Shown in pieces: positions 7,191-14,493 of a stretch of DNA of 38,404 bases (position 1 is its first letter; each line of letters begins with the position of its first letter). Origin of the DNA: Verrucomicrobiota bacterium. GTDB taxonomy: Bacteria > Verrucomicrobiota > Verrucomicrobiia > Opitutales > Opitutaceae. The notes below the pieces were generated by a model. It was not told where the DNA came from. It worked only from the letters and a program-made list of their open reading frames with translations, and did no database searches. The stretch is from NCBI GenBank assembly GCA_023446735.1, contig JAEXPQ010000047.1, positions 1-38,404 on the forward strand, in the 5' to 3' direction. The translations under genes and the position numbers were made by a program.

Positions 7191-7652
7191 ATGGGGTTGA
7201 TGGCGCCGTTGGCCAAACTCCCTCCTCCGCTCGTCTGGGCCGTCTCGCTCGGCGGTGCCGCCTTGGCCACCTGGTTCGCCGCTCCGCTGCAGCGGGTGTG
7301 GTTCCGTGCGCCCTGGCTGGCGGCGGGAGTCGCGCTGGCGACGCTCGCGGGCATGGGCTGGGCGACGCGCGAGTTTCGCCGCCGGCGGACGACGATCCTC
7401 CCGTTGCGCCAGCCGACGAGCTTGCTGTGCCACGGCCCCTTCCGGTTCTCGCGCAATCCGCTCTATCTCGGGATGCTGGTGCTGGCGGTGGTGCCGTGGC
7501 TGGCGTGGGGCCACCTCGGGTTGCTTTTCGCCCCGGTGCCGTTCTTCGCGTTCGTGAACGGGGTGATCATCCCTTACGAGGAAGCGAAGCTGCGCGAGCT
7601 CTTCGGCCCCGACTATGCCGCCTACTGCCGGCGGGTGCGGCGGTGGCTGTGA
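7191..7652 (+). CDS. Isoprenylcysteine carboxyl methyltransferase-like membrane protein
   Basis: This 153-residue protein has three to four membrane segments: VWAVSLGGAALATWFAAPL, APWLAAGVALATLAGMGWAT, and YLGMLVLAVVPWLAWGHLGL running into LLFAPVPFFAFVNGVIIPY. The signature G-PFRFSRNPLYLG, followed by IIPYEEAKLRELFG-x-DYAAYCRRVRRWL, is the C-terminal SAM-binding module of the ICMT/PEMT (DUF1295/NnrU-related) family. Such proteins methylate membrane-embedded substrates, but the substrate here cannot be predicted. A second ATG at 7200 is a possible start. The gene ends 3 bases before the convergent alkaline phosphatase gene. Confidence 0.85.
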   Translation: MGLMAPLAKLPPPLVWAVSLGGAALATWFAAPLQRVWFRAPWLAAGVALATLAGMGWATREFRRRRTTILPLRQPTSLLCHGPFRFSRNPLYLGMLVLAVVPWLAWGHLGLLFAPVPFFAFVNGVIIPYEEAKLRELFGPDYAAYCRRVRRWL

Positions 7653-7655
7653 GCC

Positions 7656-9062
7656 TCAGCCGATCCCGAGCGCGGTGAGCACGTGGTTGTGCACGGCGTC
7701 GTTGCGCACGAGCGGCGGAAACGCCTCCGCGCCCGGCCCGAGTGCGGTGAAGAGCACGAAGTCGCCCGTGTGCGCGACGCCGGTCCAGCCGATCGAGATG
7801 TGGTTCTGCAGCACGGCGGCGAACGTGGGCGCGGCGGCGCGGTCGGGCTTGTAGGGTGCGGTGCCCTTCTCGCGGAGCGCGGCGTGGACCGGGGCGAGCT
7901 CCTCCTCGGTGAGCGGCAGACCCGTTCCGGCGGTCACGATCGTGCGCAGCTGGGCAAGGCTCGTCTCGGCGTTGAGATCCCGGCCCATGCGTTCGAACGA
8001 GGTGCGGAACCCGGCGAGGCGCGGCAGCCCGAGGTTGGCGTTGGCGTCGCCCACGAGGCCCGGGTTGGAATTGCCGTGGTCGGTGGTGATGACGACCAGC
8101 GTATCCGGATTTTTCTCCTGAAACGCGAGCACCGCGGCCACGGCGGCGTCGAAGTCGAGCATCTCGTGGAGGAGCGCGGCGGCGTCGTTGGTGTGCGCGG
8201 CGTGGTCGACGCGGCCGCCTTCGATCTGGAGCACGAAGCCGGCCGGGCGGCGGCTAAGGCGGGCGAGCGCGGCTTCGGTCATCTCGGCCAGCGTGGGCAC
8301 CGAGGCATCGAGGGCCGGCTCGGTGCGATGGTCGAGCCGGTACGGCAGGTGGTCGTCGGCGAAGAGGCCGAGGAGGCGTTCGGCGTCGACCGGGGCGTCG
8401 AGCAGGGCGGCGCGGTCGAGGACGACGGTATGGCCCGCGGCGGCGAACTCGCCCGCGAGGTCCCGGTGGTCGGTGCGCAACGCCGGGAGGAAATGCTTGC
8501 GGCCGCCGGCGAGGCCCACGTCGAGGCCGCGTTCGAGGAATTGCACGGCGATCGTGTCCTCGTGGGCGCGGCTGTCGACGTTGGCGAGGAAGCCGGCGGG
8601 GGTGGCGTGGGTGAGGCGGGTGGAGGTGACCAGACCGATGGCTTTACCGGCGCTCCGCGCCTTCGCGAGAATCGGTGTCTGCGCGGTGCCGTCGGCGGTG
8701 ATGTTGATGGAGCCATTGGGCACGCGGTGTCCGCAGCCCCAGGACGAGGAGCCCGCGGCGGAGTCGGTGACGAGCGAGTCGGCCGAAGCGGTGTCCATCA
8801 GGCCGACGTGGAGGTTGCCGGCGGCGACACGCGCGGCCCAGTGGCTGCGTCGATTGTGGACCTGGCGGGCGTGGAGATCGGCGAGGGTGAACGTCCCCGC
8901 GCTCATGCCGTCGGCGACCATGAAGATCAGGTTGCGGGCGCGGCGGGACCCGGTTGCGGGTGCGGCGGCGGGGCGCTCGGCGCGGAGCGGGAGCGCGGTC
9001 AGCAGGCCCGCGGCGGCAGCGGTCTGGAGAAAGCGACGGCGGGAAAGCGAAGAGGACGACAT
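7656..9062 (-). CDS. Tat-exported alkaline phosphatase
   Basis: This 468-residue phosphomonoesterase starts with a Tat signal peptide (SLSRRRFLQTAAAAGLLTAL), so it is folded before export. All main PhoA-type metal and catalytic elements are visible. These are D51 in FMVADGMS, the nucleophile S101 in VTDSAAGSSSWGCG, T-H-A-T-P-A-G-F, E-GGRVDHAAH supplying Glu, Asp and His, TTDHGN, and the late His in VAHTGDFV. Length matches the classical dimeric alkaline phosphatase family. It would release phosphate from organic esters outside the cytoplasm. No Pho box was recognised upstream. The next gene upstream on the same strand (DUF167) ends only 20 bases before its start. Confidence 0.93.
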   Translation of the reverse strand: MSSSSLSRRRFLQTAAAAGLLTALPLRAERPAAAPATGSRRARNLIFMVADGMSAGTFTLADLHARQVHNRRSHWAARVAAGNLHVGLMDTASADSLVTDSAAGSSSWGCGHRVPNGSINITADGTAQTPILAKARSAGKAIGLVTSTRLTHATPAGFLANVDSRAHEDTIAVQFLERGLDVGLAGGRKHFLPALRTDHRDLAGEFAAAGHTVVLDRAALLDAPVDAERLLGLFADDHLPYRLDHRTEPALDASVPTLAEMTEAALARLSRRPAGFVLQIEGGRVDHAAHTNDAAALLHEMLDFDAAVAAVLAFQEKNPDTLVVITTDHGNSNPGLVGDANANLGLPRLAGFRTSFERMGRDLNAETSLAQLRTIVTAGTGLPLTEEELAPVHAALREKGTAPYKPDRAAAPTFAAVLQNHISIGWTGVAHTGDFVLFTALGPGAEAFPPLVRNDAVHNHVLTALGIG

Positions 9063-9082
9063 GGAAATGGCGGAGAGGCGGG

Positions 9083-9382
9083 TTAACAGCCGAGGCGGGC
9101 GCGGACGGCCGGCAGGTCGAGGCCGTCGATGCGCAGGAGCTTCTGGCGGGAGGTGTCGCCGCGTTCGAGGGCGATGGCGCGGCGGGGGAGGCCGAGGTGT
9201 TCGGCGAGAAACTCGACGAGCGCCTCGTTGGCGCGGCCCTCGACCGGTGGGGCGCGCAACTTGATCTTCACGGCGGAACCCATCGTGCCGGCCACCTCGT
9301 CGCGCGAGGCGCCAGGGATCACTTTCACCTCCAGGCGGCAGGACGCGACCGGGGCGGCTGGGCTGTTACGGGACGAGGCCAC
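9083..9382 (-). CDS. DUF167 (YggU-like) protein
   Basis: This 99-residue small protein contains the family core LEVKVIPGASRDEVAGTMGS, KIKLRAPPVEGRANEALVEF and the G-DTSRQKLLRIDGL strand. The motif V-x-P-x-A-S-R-D, then L-x-A-P-P-V-E-G-x-A-N, is diagnostic of DUF167, a cytoplasmic alpha/beta protein of unknown function. A GTG start at 9382 is preferred because it lies just after the upstream gene's stop and avoids an overlapping Pro-rich extension. An internal start nearer CRLEVKV is possible. It sits between the Dabb-domain and alkaline phosphatase genes on the same strand with short gaps, so the three may be co-transcribed. Confidence 0.85.
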   Translation of the reverse strand: MASSRNSPAAPVASCRLEVKVIPGASRDEVAGTMGSAVKIKLRAPPVEGRANEALVEFLAEHLGLPRRAIALERGDTSRQKLLRIDGLDLPAVRARLGC

Positions 9383-9407
9383 GGCAGCAGGAAACCGGAC
9401 CGGGGGC

Positions 9408-9707
9408 TCAGGCGGCGTCGACCACGGCGACGCGCGTCCAGCAGTCCTTGTGGGCGGCGATGAACTGCAGGTGCGCGGGGTTCGTCTGATAGGCGTCGTG
9501 GCCGGCGACATCGTCGAACACGACGGTGAGCGCGAAGCCGTACTCGGTGTCGATCACCGGGCGGGCGGCGACCGGCGCGGGGGTGCCGATGAAAAGGTGG
9601 CGTATGCTAGGGATGGCGCGGAGCGTTTCGAAACCGGCGCGCAAGGCGGCGCGGCGCTCGGCGGGCAGGTCGGGCCGCAGGTAGAAACGGACTTGGTGGA
9701 CGAGCAT
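9408..9707 (-). CDS. Dabb (stress-responsive A/B barrel) domain protein
   Basis: This 99-residue protein starts MLVHQVRFYLRPDLPAERRA, continues with GFETLRAIPSIRHLFIGTPA and ends with a Dabb-type closing segment (DTEYGFALTVVFDDVAGHDA, YQTNPAHLQFIA). The family forms a dimeric ferredoxin-like barrel; some members are plant stress proteins and others are small enzymes or accessory domains in bacteria. ATG 9707 is chosen because the domain begins exactly there. Starts at 9752 (ATG) and 9761 (GTG) would add a basic extension touching the preceding gene's stop. Substrate is unknown. Confidence 0.83.
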   Translation of the reverse strand: MLVHQVRFYLRPDLPAERRAALRAGFETLRAIPSIRHLFIGTPAPVAARPVIDTEYGFALTVVFDDVAGHDAYQTNPAHLQFIAAHKDCWTRVAVVDAA

Positions 9708-9757
9708 CCGCGCAGCGTGGCGGGCGGAGGAACCCGGATCAAGAGTGCGCATGGAAC

Positions 9758-11845
9758 TCACCGTGCGGTCGTTGCGAGCCGGAGAAACAATCGCGCGGTC
9801 TCCGGCGGCAGGCCCAACCGACTCCTGACCAGCTCGGCGTTGCCGTCACCATCGAGATCGTAATCGATCACTTCGGTAGAGAGAGCCGTGGGCGTCCAGT
9901 TCACGAGATCTCCGGAGCTCTCGTAGAAGAGGTCTGCACTGGCGTACTTGCTGCGCCGGTGGACGATGGCGAGCGACCCTGCCGCGGTTTCCAGCTGCAG
10001 CTTTGTCAGTGAAGGGTCCGCAAAGTGTGGGTTCGCGCCGAACGCGTACTCGAGGAGGTTGTTCGTTGAGTCGGCATCCGGGTCGGCGAGTGGAAGGGCG
10101 TCGAGCCCGGTCAGGCCTGCGCCTGCGGCCCAGGTGGTGTACGAAGTCGGAGGCCGCGCCTCGAGGGCGCCGAGGTCGGGGGCCTCATCGCGGGCGACTC
10201 TCCGCAAGTCGATCCCGACCGGATCAACCGTCGAACCGGCGTCGATGGCGGCGCTTCCCGCGAGCAAGCGTCCGTTGTAGTTTGTCGCGTCCGCAAATGG
10301 ATCGCCTGCGACGACGATCGCGGCTTCGCCTTGGGCCAGGGCGGCATCCCAGCGGTGGTAGAGATTGTGGTCGAAGCGATCCGCGTAGGTGGGGTTGATC
10401 CAGCCCCAGTTGGTGTTCTGACCGTGGATGATGTTGTTATAGATCCGGACCCCCGACGAAGACGCGTAGGTGGGCAGCCCGACCGCGTAGCTGGTGCAGG
10501 CGAGGGTGCGGTAGCGACCGACAAAGCTGTCGCCCTCGACGTGGAGCAGCGAGTTGTGGCGAAAGATGAAACCGCGGCAGGTATCCTTGAAATGGAGCAA
10601 GAATCCGCCGCTCGGTCCGAAGACATTGTTCTCCACGACGAACGCGCGGCAGACATTGATCCCGGTCGACCGGTTCTGGAACATGATCCCCATCGATTCG
10701 CAGTGGTAGATGGTGTTGCCGCGGATGGTCACGCCGACGTTCGCATCCACGGGTGCCGTGTCGGACTCCGGGTAGATGTGCAGCCCGTCGCAGTGGCGGT
10801 TCCACACGGGCGGATCGACGTCGTCCTCTCCGTCGTCGAGATTGTGGATGCGGTTGCCCTCCACGAGGACCTGGTCGCAGCCGGTGAGCTGGATGCCGTC
10901 GTGGCAGATCTCGTGGATGTGGTTGCGACGGAAGACCAGATCGTTGCCGCGGGCGCCGATGCCGACGGCCGATTCGGTGATGTCGCAGTCCTCCACGGTG
11001 ATCGAGCGTCCGGCGCGGATGCTGACGGCCGCCTTGCCGATGTTGGCTTCTGAGCCGCTCCAAGGTCCGATCCGGCGGATCGCGCAACGTTCGATCCGAA
11101 TCAGGTCGGCGTCGGCGATCCGCACGCCATCGGCGACGAGGAACCCGATCAGCCGGATCCGGAACTCGAAGTTGCCGTTCCAGACGACACGCGAGGTGTT
11201 CCAGTTGCCGTGGGCATAGAACTGCGCGATTCGCGGCGTCGCTCCAGGTGAGGCCATGAAGGTGACCCAGTCGGTATAGGGCGTGGAGATCTCGCCACCG
11301 GTGTAGTTGAAGCTCAGGTTTCCGTAGTCGCCTTCGCCGAAGACGACCACCTCGCCGCCGTGCAGCAGCGGACGGACCTTGGCGAAGGAGCGGAACGGCT
11401 TCGCGGCCGAGCCGTCGCCGGTAGTGTCGTCGCCGGTAAGCGCGTCGAGGTGATAGGTCGCGGCGGAAGCGAGTGGAAGCGTTGGTGCCTCCGTCGCACG
11501 GTAGTTCGACACGCCCAAGGTCGCGGCCGCTGACGTGAGCGAGCCGGTGTCGTCGGTCACGACCACCTTATAGATGCTTCCGTCGTCGGCCGGTGTGGTC
11601 GGCGCCGAGTAGTGGCGTGCGTCAGTCGCTCCGGCGATGGGCAGGTCGTTGCGATACCATTGGTACGTCAAGGTTCCGGTTCCGCTCGCTACAACGCGGA
11701 AGCCGGCGGTTTGTTCGGCCACGAAGCGGTCGCTCCGCGGCTGGGCGCTGATGGCCGGGATCGCACGGGTGTTTGCCGTGCCGGCAATGGTCCCGAGCAC
11801 AACCGCCAACCAGAACCGTCCCGCGTCGATGCGTCGCCTTGCCAT
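9758..11845 (-). CDS. Secreted Ig-like plus parallel beta-helix protein
   Basis: This 695-residue protein has a signal peptide from ATG 11845 (MARRRIDAGRFWLAVVLGTI, cleavage near TRA). Residues about 30-120 form an Ig-like domain (GTLTYQWYRNDLPIAGATDA). A DUF1565-like entry to a right-handed beta-helix follows (YHLDALTGDDTTGDGSAAKP), then many helix coils with N-x-I or N-x-V ladder positions (NHIHEICHDGIQLTGCDQVL, GNTIYHCESMGIMF, NNIIHGQNTNW). The fold is that of pectate-lyase and mannuronan-epimerase relatives. A C-terminal LLEYAFGANP module with DYDLDGDGNAE, common in secreted verrucomicrobial proteins, follows. It probably binds or cleaves a polysaccharide extracellularly. No catalytic residues can be assigned. 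Longer starts (11890) are possible but less signal-like. Confidence 0.85.
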   Translation of the reverse strand: MARRRIDAGRFWLAVVLGTIAGTANTRAIPAISAQPRSDRFVAEQTAGFRVVASGTGTLTYQWYRNDLPIAGATDARHYSAPTTPADDGSIYKVVVTDDTGSLTSAAATLGVSNYRATEAPTLPLASAATYHLDALTGDDTTGDGSAAKPFRSFAKVRPLLHGGEVVVFGEGDYGNLSFNYTGGEISTPYTDWVTFMASPGATPRIAQFYAHGNWNTSRVVWNGNFEFRIRLIGFLVADGVRIADADLIRIERCAIRRIGPWSGSEANIGKAAVSIRAGRSITVEDCDITESAVGIGARGNDLVFRRNHIHEICHDGIQLTGCDQVLVEGNRIHNLDDGEDDVDPPVWNRHCDGLHIYPESDTAPVDANVGVTIRGNTIYHCESMGIMFQNRSTGINVCRAFVVENNVFGPSGGFLLHFKDTCRGFIFRHNSLLHVEGDSFVGRYRTLACTSYAVGLPTYASSSGVRIYNNIIHGQNTNWGWINPTYADRFDHNLYHRWDAALAQGEAAIVVAGDPFADATNYNGRLLAGSAAIDAGSTVDPVGIDLRRVARDEAPDLGALEARPPTSYTTWAAGAGLTGLDALPLADPDADSTNNLLEYAFGANPHFADPSLTKLQLETAAGSLAIVHRRSKYASADLFYESSGDLVNWTPTALSTEVIDYDLDGDGNAELVRSRLGLPPETARLFLRLATTAR

Positions 11846-11994
11846 AGGGGCCAAAGAGCCGGCTGGCTCCGCCGGGGTCAATCGGGGCACCCGGCCGCTT
11901 CCCTCTTTTACGGTCTCGGAACATCGGCCGCCGGTTGAGTACCGGGTCCCCTTGAGATCGTGCGGGTCTGTTTTCGCTCGCCGCGGAGGTGGCG

Positions 11995-12774
11995 ATGCGA
12001 CTTGGCTCGGCGCGCATGAAGCTCGTCAGCTGGAACGTGAACGGCGTGCGCGCCACCCTGAACAAAGGACTGATCGAATGGTTGGAGCGCGAGCAGGCCG
12101 ACGTGGTCTGCCTGCAGGAGACGAAGGCGCGCGAGGAGCAGGTCGACGTGATCTGGCCGGCGGGGTACGCGGCGCACTGGAACAGCGCGGAGAAGCCCGG
12201 CTACAGCGGCACGCTCACGCTCACCCGGCGCAAGACGCTCGGCGTGCAGCGCGGCCTCGGCGGCCTGCTCGAGGACAAGGAGGGCCGGGTGCTCACGACC
12301 GAGTTCGACGACTTCTTCCTTGTGAACGTCTACACGCCGAACGCGAAGCGCGAGCTGGAGCGGCTGCCGTACCGGCACAAGGAGTGGGACCCGGCGTTTC
12401 TGAAGTTCCTGAAACAGCTCGAGGCGAAGAAGCCGGTCGTGTTCTGCGGCGACCTCAACGTGGCGCACACCGCGATCGACCTCGCGAATCCCAAGAGCAA
12501 CGAACGCACGCATGGCTTCACCTGGGAGGAGCGCGAGGGCTTCTCCAATCTCGTCGCGGCCGGATTCGTGGATACATTCCGCGAACTGCATCCCGGGCAG
12601 GGCGGGCACTACTCGTGGTGGAGCCACATGAGCAATGCCCGCGCCCGGAACATCGGGTGGCGCATCGACTACTTCGGCCTCTCGGCGGCGTTGCGGCCCC
12701 GGCTCAAGAACGCGTTCATCCAGCCCACGGTGATGGGTTCGGATCATTGCCCGGTGGGCGTGGAACTCGCCTGA
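11995..12774 (+). CDS. xth: Exodeoxyribonuclease III
   Basis: This is an AP endonuclease/3'-5' exonuclease of base-excision repair, ExoA/XthA type. Counting from the internal methionine at 12016, the blocks are SWNVNGVRA, E35 in VCLQETKA, Y-T-P-N-A, D146 and N148 in FCGDLNVAHT, the WRIDYF segment, and D243-H244 in the terminal GSDHCPVGVEL. All catalytic and Mg2+-binding positions are present and the length of 252-259 residues is normal. GGAGG at 11985-11989 favours ATG 11995, adding MRLGSAR, while homologs usually start at MKLVSWN (12016). It is divergent from the beta-helix gene and followed by an SRPBCC gene 60 bases downstream. Confidence 0.95.
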   Translation: MRLGSARMKLVSWNVNGVRATLNKGLIEWLEREQADVVCLQETKAREEQVDVIWPAGYAAHWNSAEKPGYSGTLTLTRRKTLGVQRGLGGLLEDKEGRVLTTEFDDFFLVNVYTPNAKRELERLPYRHKEWDPAFLKFLKQLEAKKPVVFCGDLNVAHTAIDLANPKSNERTHGFTWEEREGFSNLVAAGFVDTFRELHPGQGGHYSWWSHMSNARARNIGWRIDYFGLSAALRPRLKNAFIQPTVMGSDHCPVGVELA

Positions 12775-12834
12775 GCGCGTCGCTCCGTCCCGCCCCTGCC
12801 TCCGCCCGGTCGTTCCGCCCTCCTTCCGTCTCCG

Positions 12835-13383
12835 ATGCTCCGTTACCTGCTCCGCCTCAGCCTGGCCTTCGTGCTGCTTTCCGTGCTGCTCGCGCTCGCG
12901 GGCTTCTTCCTGCCCCGCTCGTACCGCGTGGTGCGCACGGTGGCGGTGGCGGCGGCGCCGGAGGCGGTATACCCATTGGTTGGTGACTTGGGCCGATGGC
13001 GGGAATGGAGCCCTTGGTTCGCGCGCGATCCGCAGATGGAGACGCGCTTCTCGCCGGAGCCCGCCGGCGTGGGCGCCTGGACGGAGTGGAACAGCCGCAG
13101 CCAGGGCGGCGGGCGGGCCGAGGTGCTCGCCGCGCAGGCGCCGGAACGCGTGCGCTACCGGATGACCTTTGTCGGCCTCCCGGTGGAGACGGAGGGGACG
13201 TTCGAGTTCGTGGCGCTCGGCGGGGGGCGCGGCACGAGCGTCACCTGGACGAGCGAGGGTCGCCTGGGCTGGAGCCCGTTGGCGCGGTGGTTCGGCCTGC
13301 TGTTGCGCCGGGCCGAGGGCCGGGAGCTGGAGCGGGGGCTGGAGGCGCTGCGGGTCCGCGCCGAGAAGCCGGGCCCGCGCTGA
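12835..13383 (+). CDS. Membrane-anchored SRPBCC (polyketide cyclase-like) protein
   Basis: This 182-residue protein has an N-terminal membrane anchor (LRLSLAFVLLSVLLALAGFFL, residues 5-26), then an SRPBCC/START-like helix-grip domain. The family pattern is RTVAVAAAPEAVYPLVGDLG, WREWSPWFARDPQME, GVGAWTEWNS, RVRYRMTFVGL and TSVTWTSEG. Proteins of this type bind hydrophobic ligands in a deep cavity; no ligand can be named. The start at ATG 12835 gives the complete anchor. It follows the exonuclease III gene on the same strand after a pyrimidine-rich 60-base spacer and could share its transcript. A strong hairpin lies downstream at 13438-13466. Confidence 0.82.
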   Translation: MLRYLLRLSLAFVLLSVLLALAGFFLPRSYRVVRTVAVAAAPEAVYPLVGDLGRWREWSPWFARDPQMETRFSPEPAGVGAWTEWNSRSQGGGRAEVLAAQAPERVRYRMTFVGLPVETEGTFEFVALGGGRGTSVTWTSEGRLGWSPLARWFGLLLRRAEGRELERGLEALRVRAEKPGPR

Positions 13384-13437
13384 ACGCGAAAAATTCTTCT
13401 AGGTCCGAGCGGCGGGAGTGTGCCGCTTGACCGGGCC

Positions 13438-13466
13438 GGCGCACCCGCCATTTTGGGCGGTGCGCC
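13438..13466. other. Strong hairpin upstream of the 74-residue gene
   Basis: GGCGCA-(C)-CCGCC, loop ATTTTG, then GGCGG-TGCGCC gives an 11-bp GC-rich stem with one bulged C. It ends 35 bases before the ATG at 13502. No T-run follows, so it may be a 5'-UTR structure of the downstream gene or a factor-dependent stop for the SRPBCC gene. A weaker stem (AGCGGC/GCCGCT) sits just before it. Confidence 0.5.
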
Positions 13467-13501
13467 AACCCCTGGCGCATGCAGTGAAACCCCTTACTCC
13501 C

Positions 13502-13726
13502 ATGAATTGGAAAATCGAGATTCTGGAGAACCATACCGGGGAACTCGGCGAAGCCATTCGGCACGAGGACCACCTGATCGAAGCGGAAGAATATCACTAC
13601 GACCAAGGGCAGGTGTTGGAGGTTTATGTGCACCGGGCGGACGATCCGGCTTGGCACATTTTCACCGACCTCGACTCCGGCCATCGTTTCAAGATCCCGC
13701 CGGTGAAGTACCGGCAGCTCGCCTGA
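13502..13726 (+). CDS. Conserved-looking small acidic protein, unknown function
   Basis: The product is 74 residues, starting MNWKIEILENHTGELGEAIR and ending KIPPVKYRQLA. It is acidic and rich in His, Glu and aromatic residues (HEDHLIEAEEYHYDQGQVLE, DDPAWHIFTDLDSGHRF), with no signal peptide or membrane helix. The pattern suggests a small beta-sheet cytoplasmic protein. Less biased codons, together with an abrupt start after a non-coding gap, support a real gene. I do not recognise the family. It is isolated: hairpins lie both upstream (13438-13466) and downstream (13736-13783), suggesting its own transcript. Confidence 0.75.
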   Translation: MNWKIEILENHTGELGEAIRHEDHLIEAEEYHYDQGQVLEVYVHRADDPAWHIFTDLDSGHRFKIPPVKYRQLA

Positions 13727-13735
13727 GGATCGGCG

Positions 13736-13783
13736 GGACCGGAACGATCCGGTCCGGCGGACGCGTCCCACGGACGGTCCGTG
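13736..13783. other. Two consecutive perfect hairpins after the 74-residue gene
   Basis: GGACCGGA-ACGA-TCCGGTCC (13736-13755) is followed by CACGGAC-G-GTCCGTG (13769-13783). The first begins 9 bases after the stop codon. Neither has a downstream T-run, so they are not classical intrinsic terminators but could stabilise or end the transcript. Confidence 0.5.
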
Positions 13784-13879
13784 TATCCATGAGATCGGCG
13801 GCGTGCCCCCTCCACGGCGGGCGCCGCCGGCTCGGTTTGCGCTGTTGCGCGGGCCGGTGAGGCGCGCGAAAGTCGCCGC

Positions 13880-14371
13880 ATGTTGAAGCTCCTCATGACG
13901 GGGCCGTCGCGGCTGACGCTGGCGGTCGCGGAGAGCGTGACCGGCGGCCGGCTGCAGGCGCTGGTGACCGCGGAGAGCGGCGCGTCGACTTTTTTCCTCG
14001 GCGGCATCACGGCCTACAACTTGGTGCAGAAAGTCCGGCATCTGGGCGTGAGCCGGGAGGCGGCCGAGCCGGTCGATTGTGTGTCCGCGGAGGTTGCCTG
14101 GCAGATGGCCCGGGGGGCTTGCGCCCTATTTGGCTCCGATATCGGAGTGGCGACGACCGGTTACGCGGAGCCGTTCCCGGAGCGGGGCGTGCGTGCTCCC
14201 GTGGTCTATTGGGCGATCTGCCAACGGCCCGACGCCGGGGCGGCGATCCGCCGGGAGGGGTGCATCGCCGCGCCAAGGGGCGACCGGGCGCAGGTCCAGG
14301 CCGGGGCGGCGGCCGCGGTCTATGCCGCGCTCGTGGAACACCTCGCCGGCTGGAGGGCCGGACATGTTTGA
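13880..14371 (+). CDS. CinA-like nicotinamide-nucleotide amidohydrolase
   Basis: This 163-residue single-domain protein of the CinA C-terminal (PncC) family has the hallmark LAVAESVTGGRLQALVTAES, followed by GASTFFLGGITAYN and KVRHLGVSREA. A later segment reads CVSAEVAWQMARGA and DIGVATTGYAEP. PncC enzymes deamidate NMN in pyridine-nucleotide recycling; stand-alone versions of this length are common. The usual CinA N-terminal molybdopterin-like domain is absent. ATG 13880 gives the family's usual short lead-in. The next gene on the strand, a PAS/PP2C phosphatase, starts about 120 bases downstream and is not obviously related. Confidence 0.87.
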   Translation: MLKLLMTGPSRLTLAVAESVTGGRLQALVTAESGASTFFLGGITAYNLVQKVRHLGVSREAAEPVDCVSAEVAWQMARGACALFGSDIGVATTGYAEPFPERGVRAPVVYWAICQRPDAGAAIRREGCIAAPRGDRAQVQAGAAAAVYAALVEHLAGWRAGHV

Positions 14372-14493
14372 GACCGCACCGGAGTATCGGCATACTGCTG
14401 GCGCTGGCGCCGCGATGGTGCATGGTACGGCCTGACTCGTACTGCCGTGGCGATGCCTGCCGAAAACACCACCAACCGGGAAGTGAGACCATC

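Noticed and set aside
13769..13783. Rho-independent terminator after the 74-residue gene
   Set aside because: The stem is perfect but followed by GTATCC rather than a T-run, so it is listed only as a hairpin.
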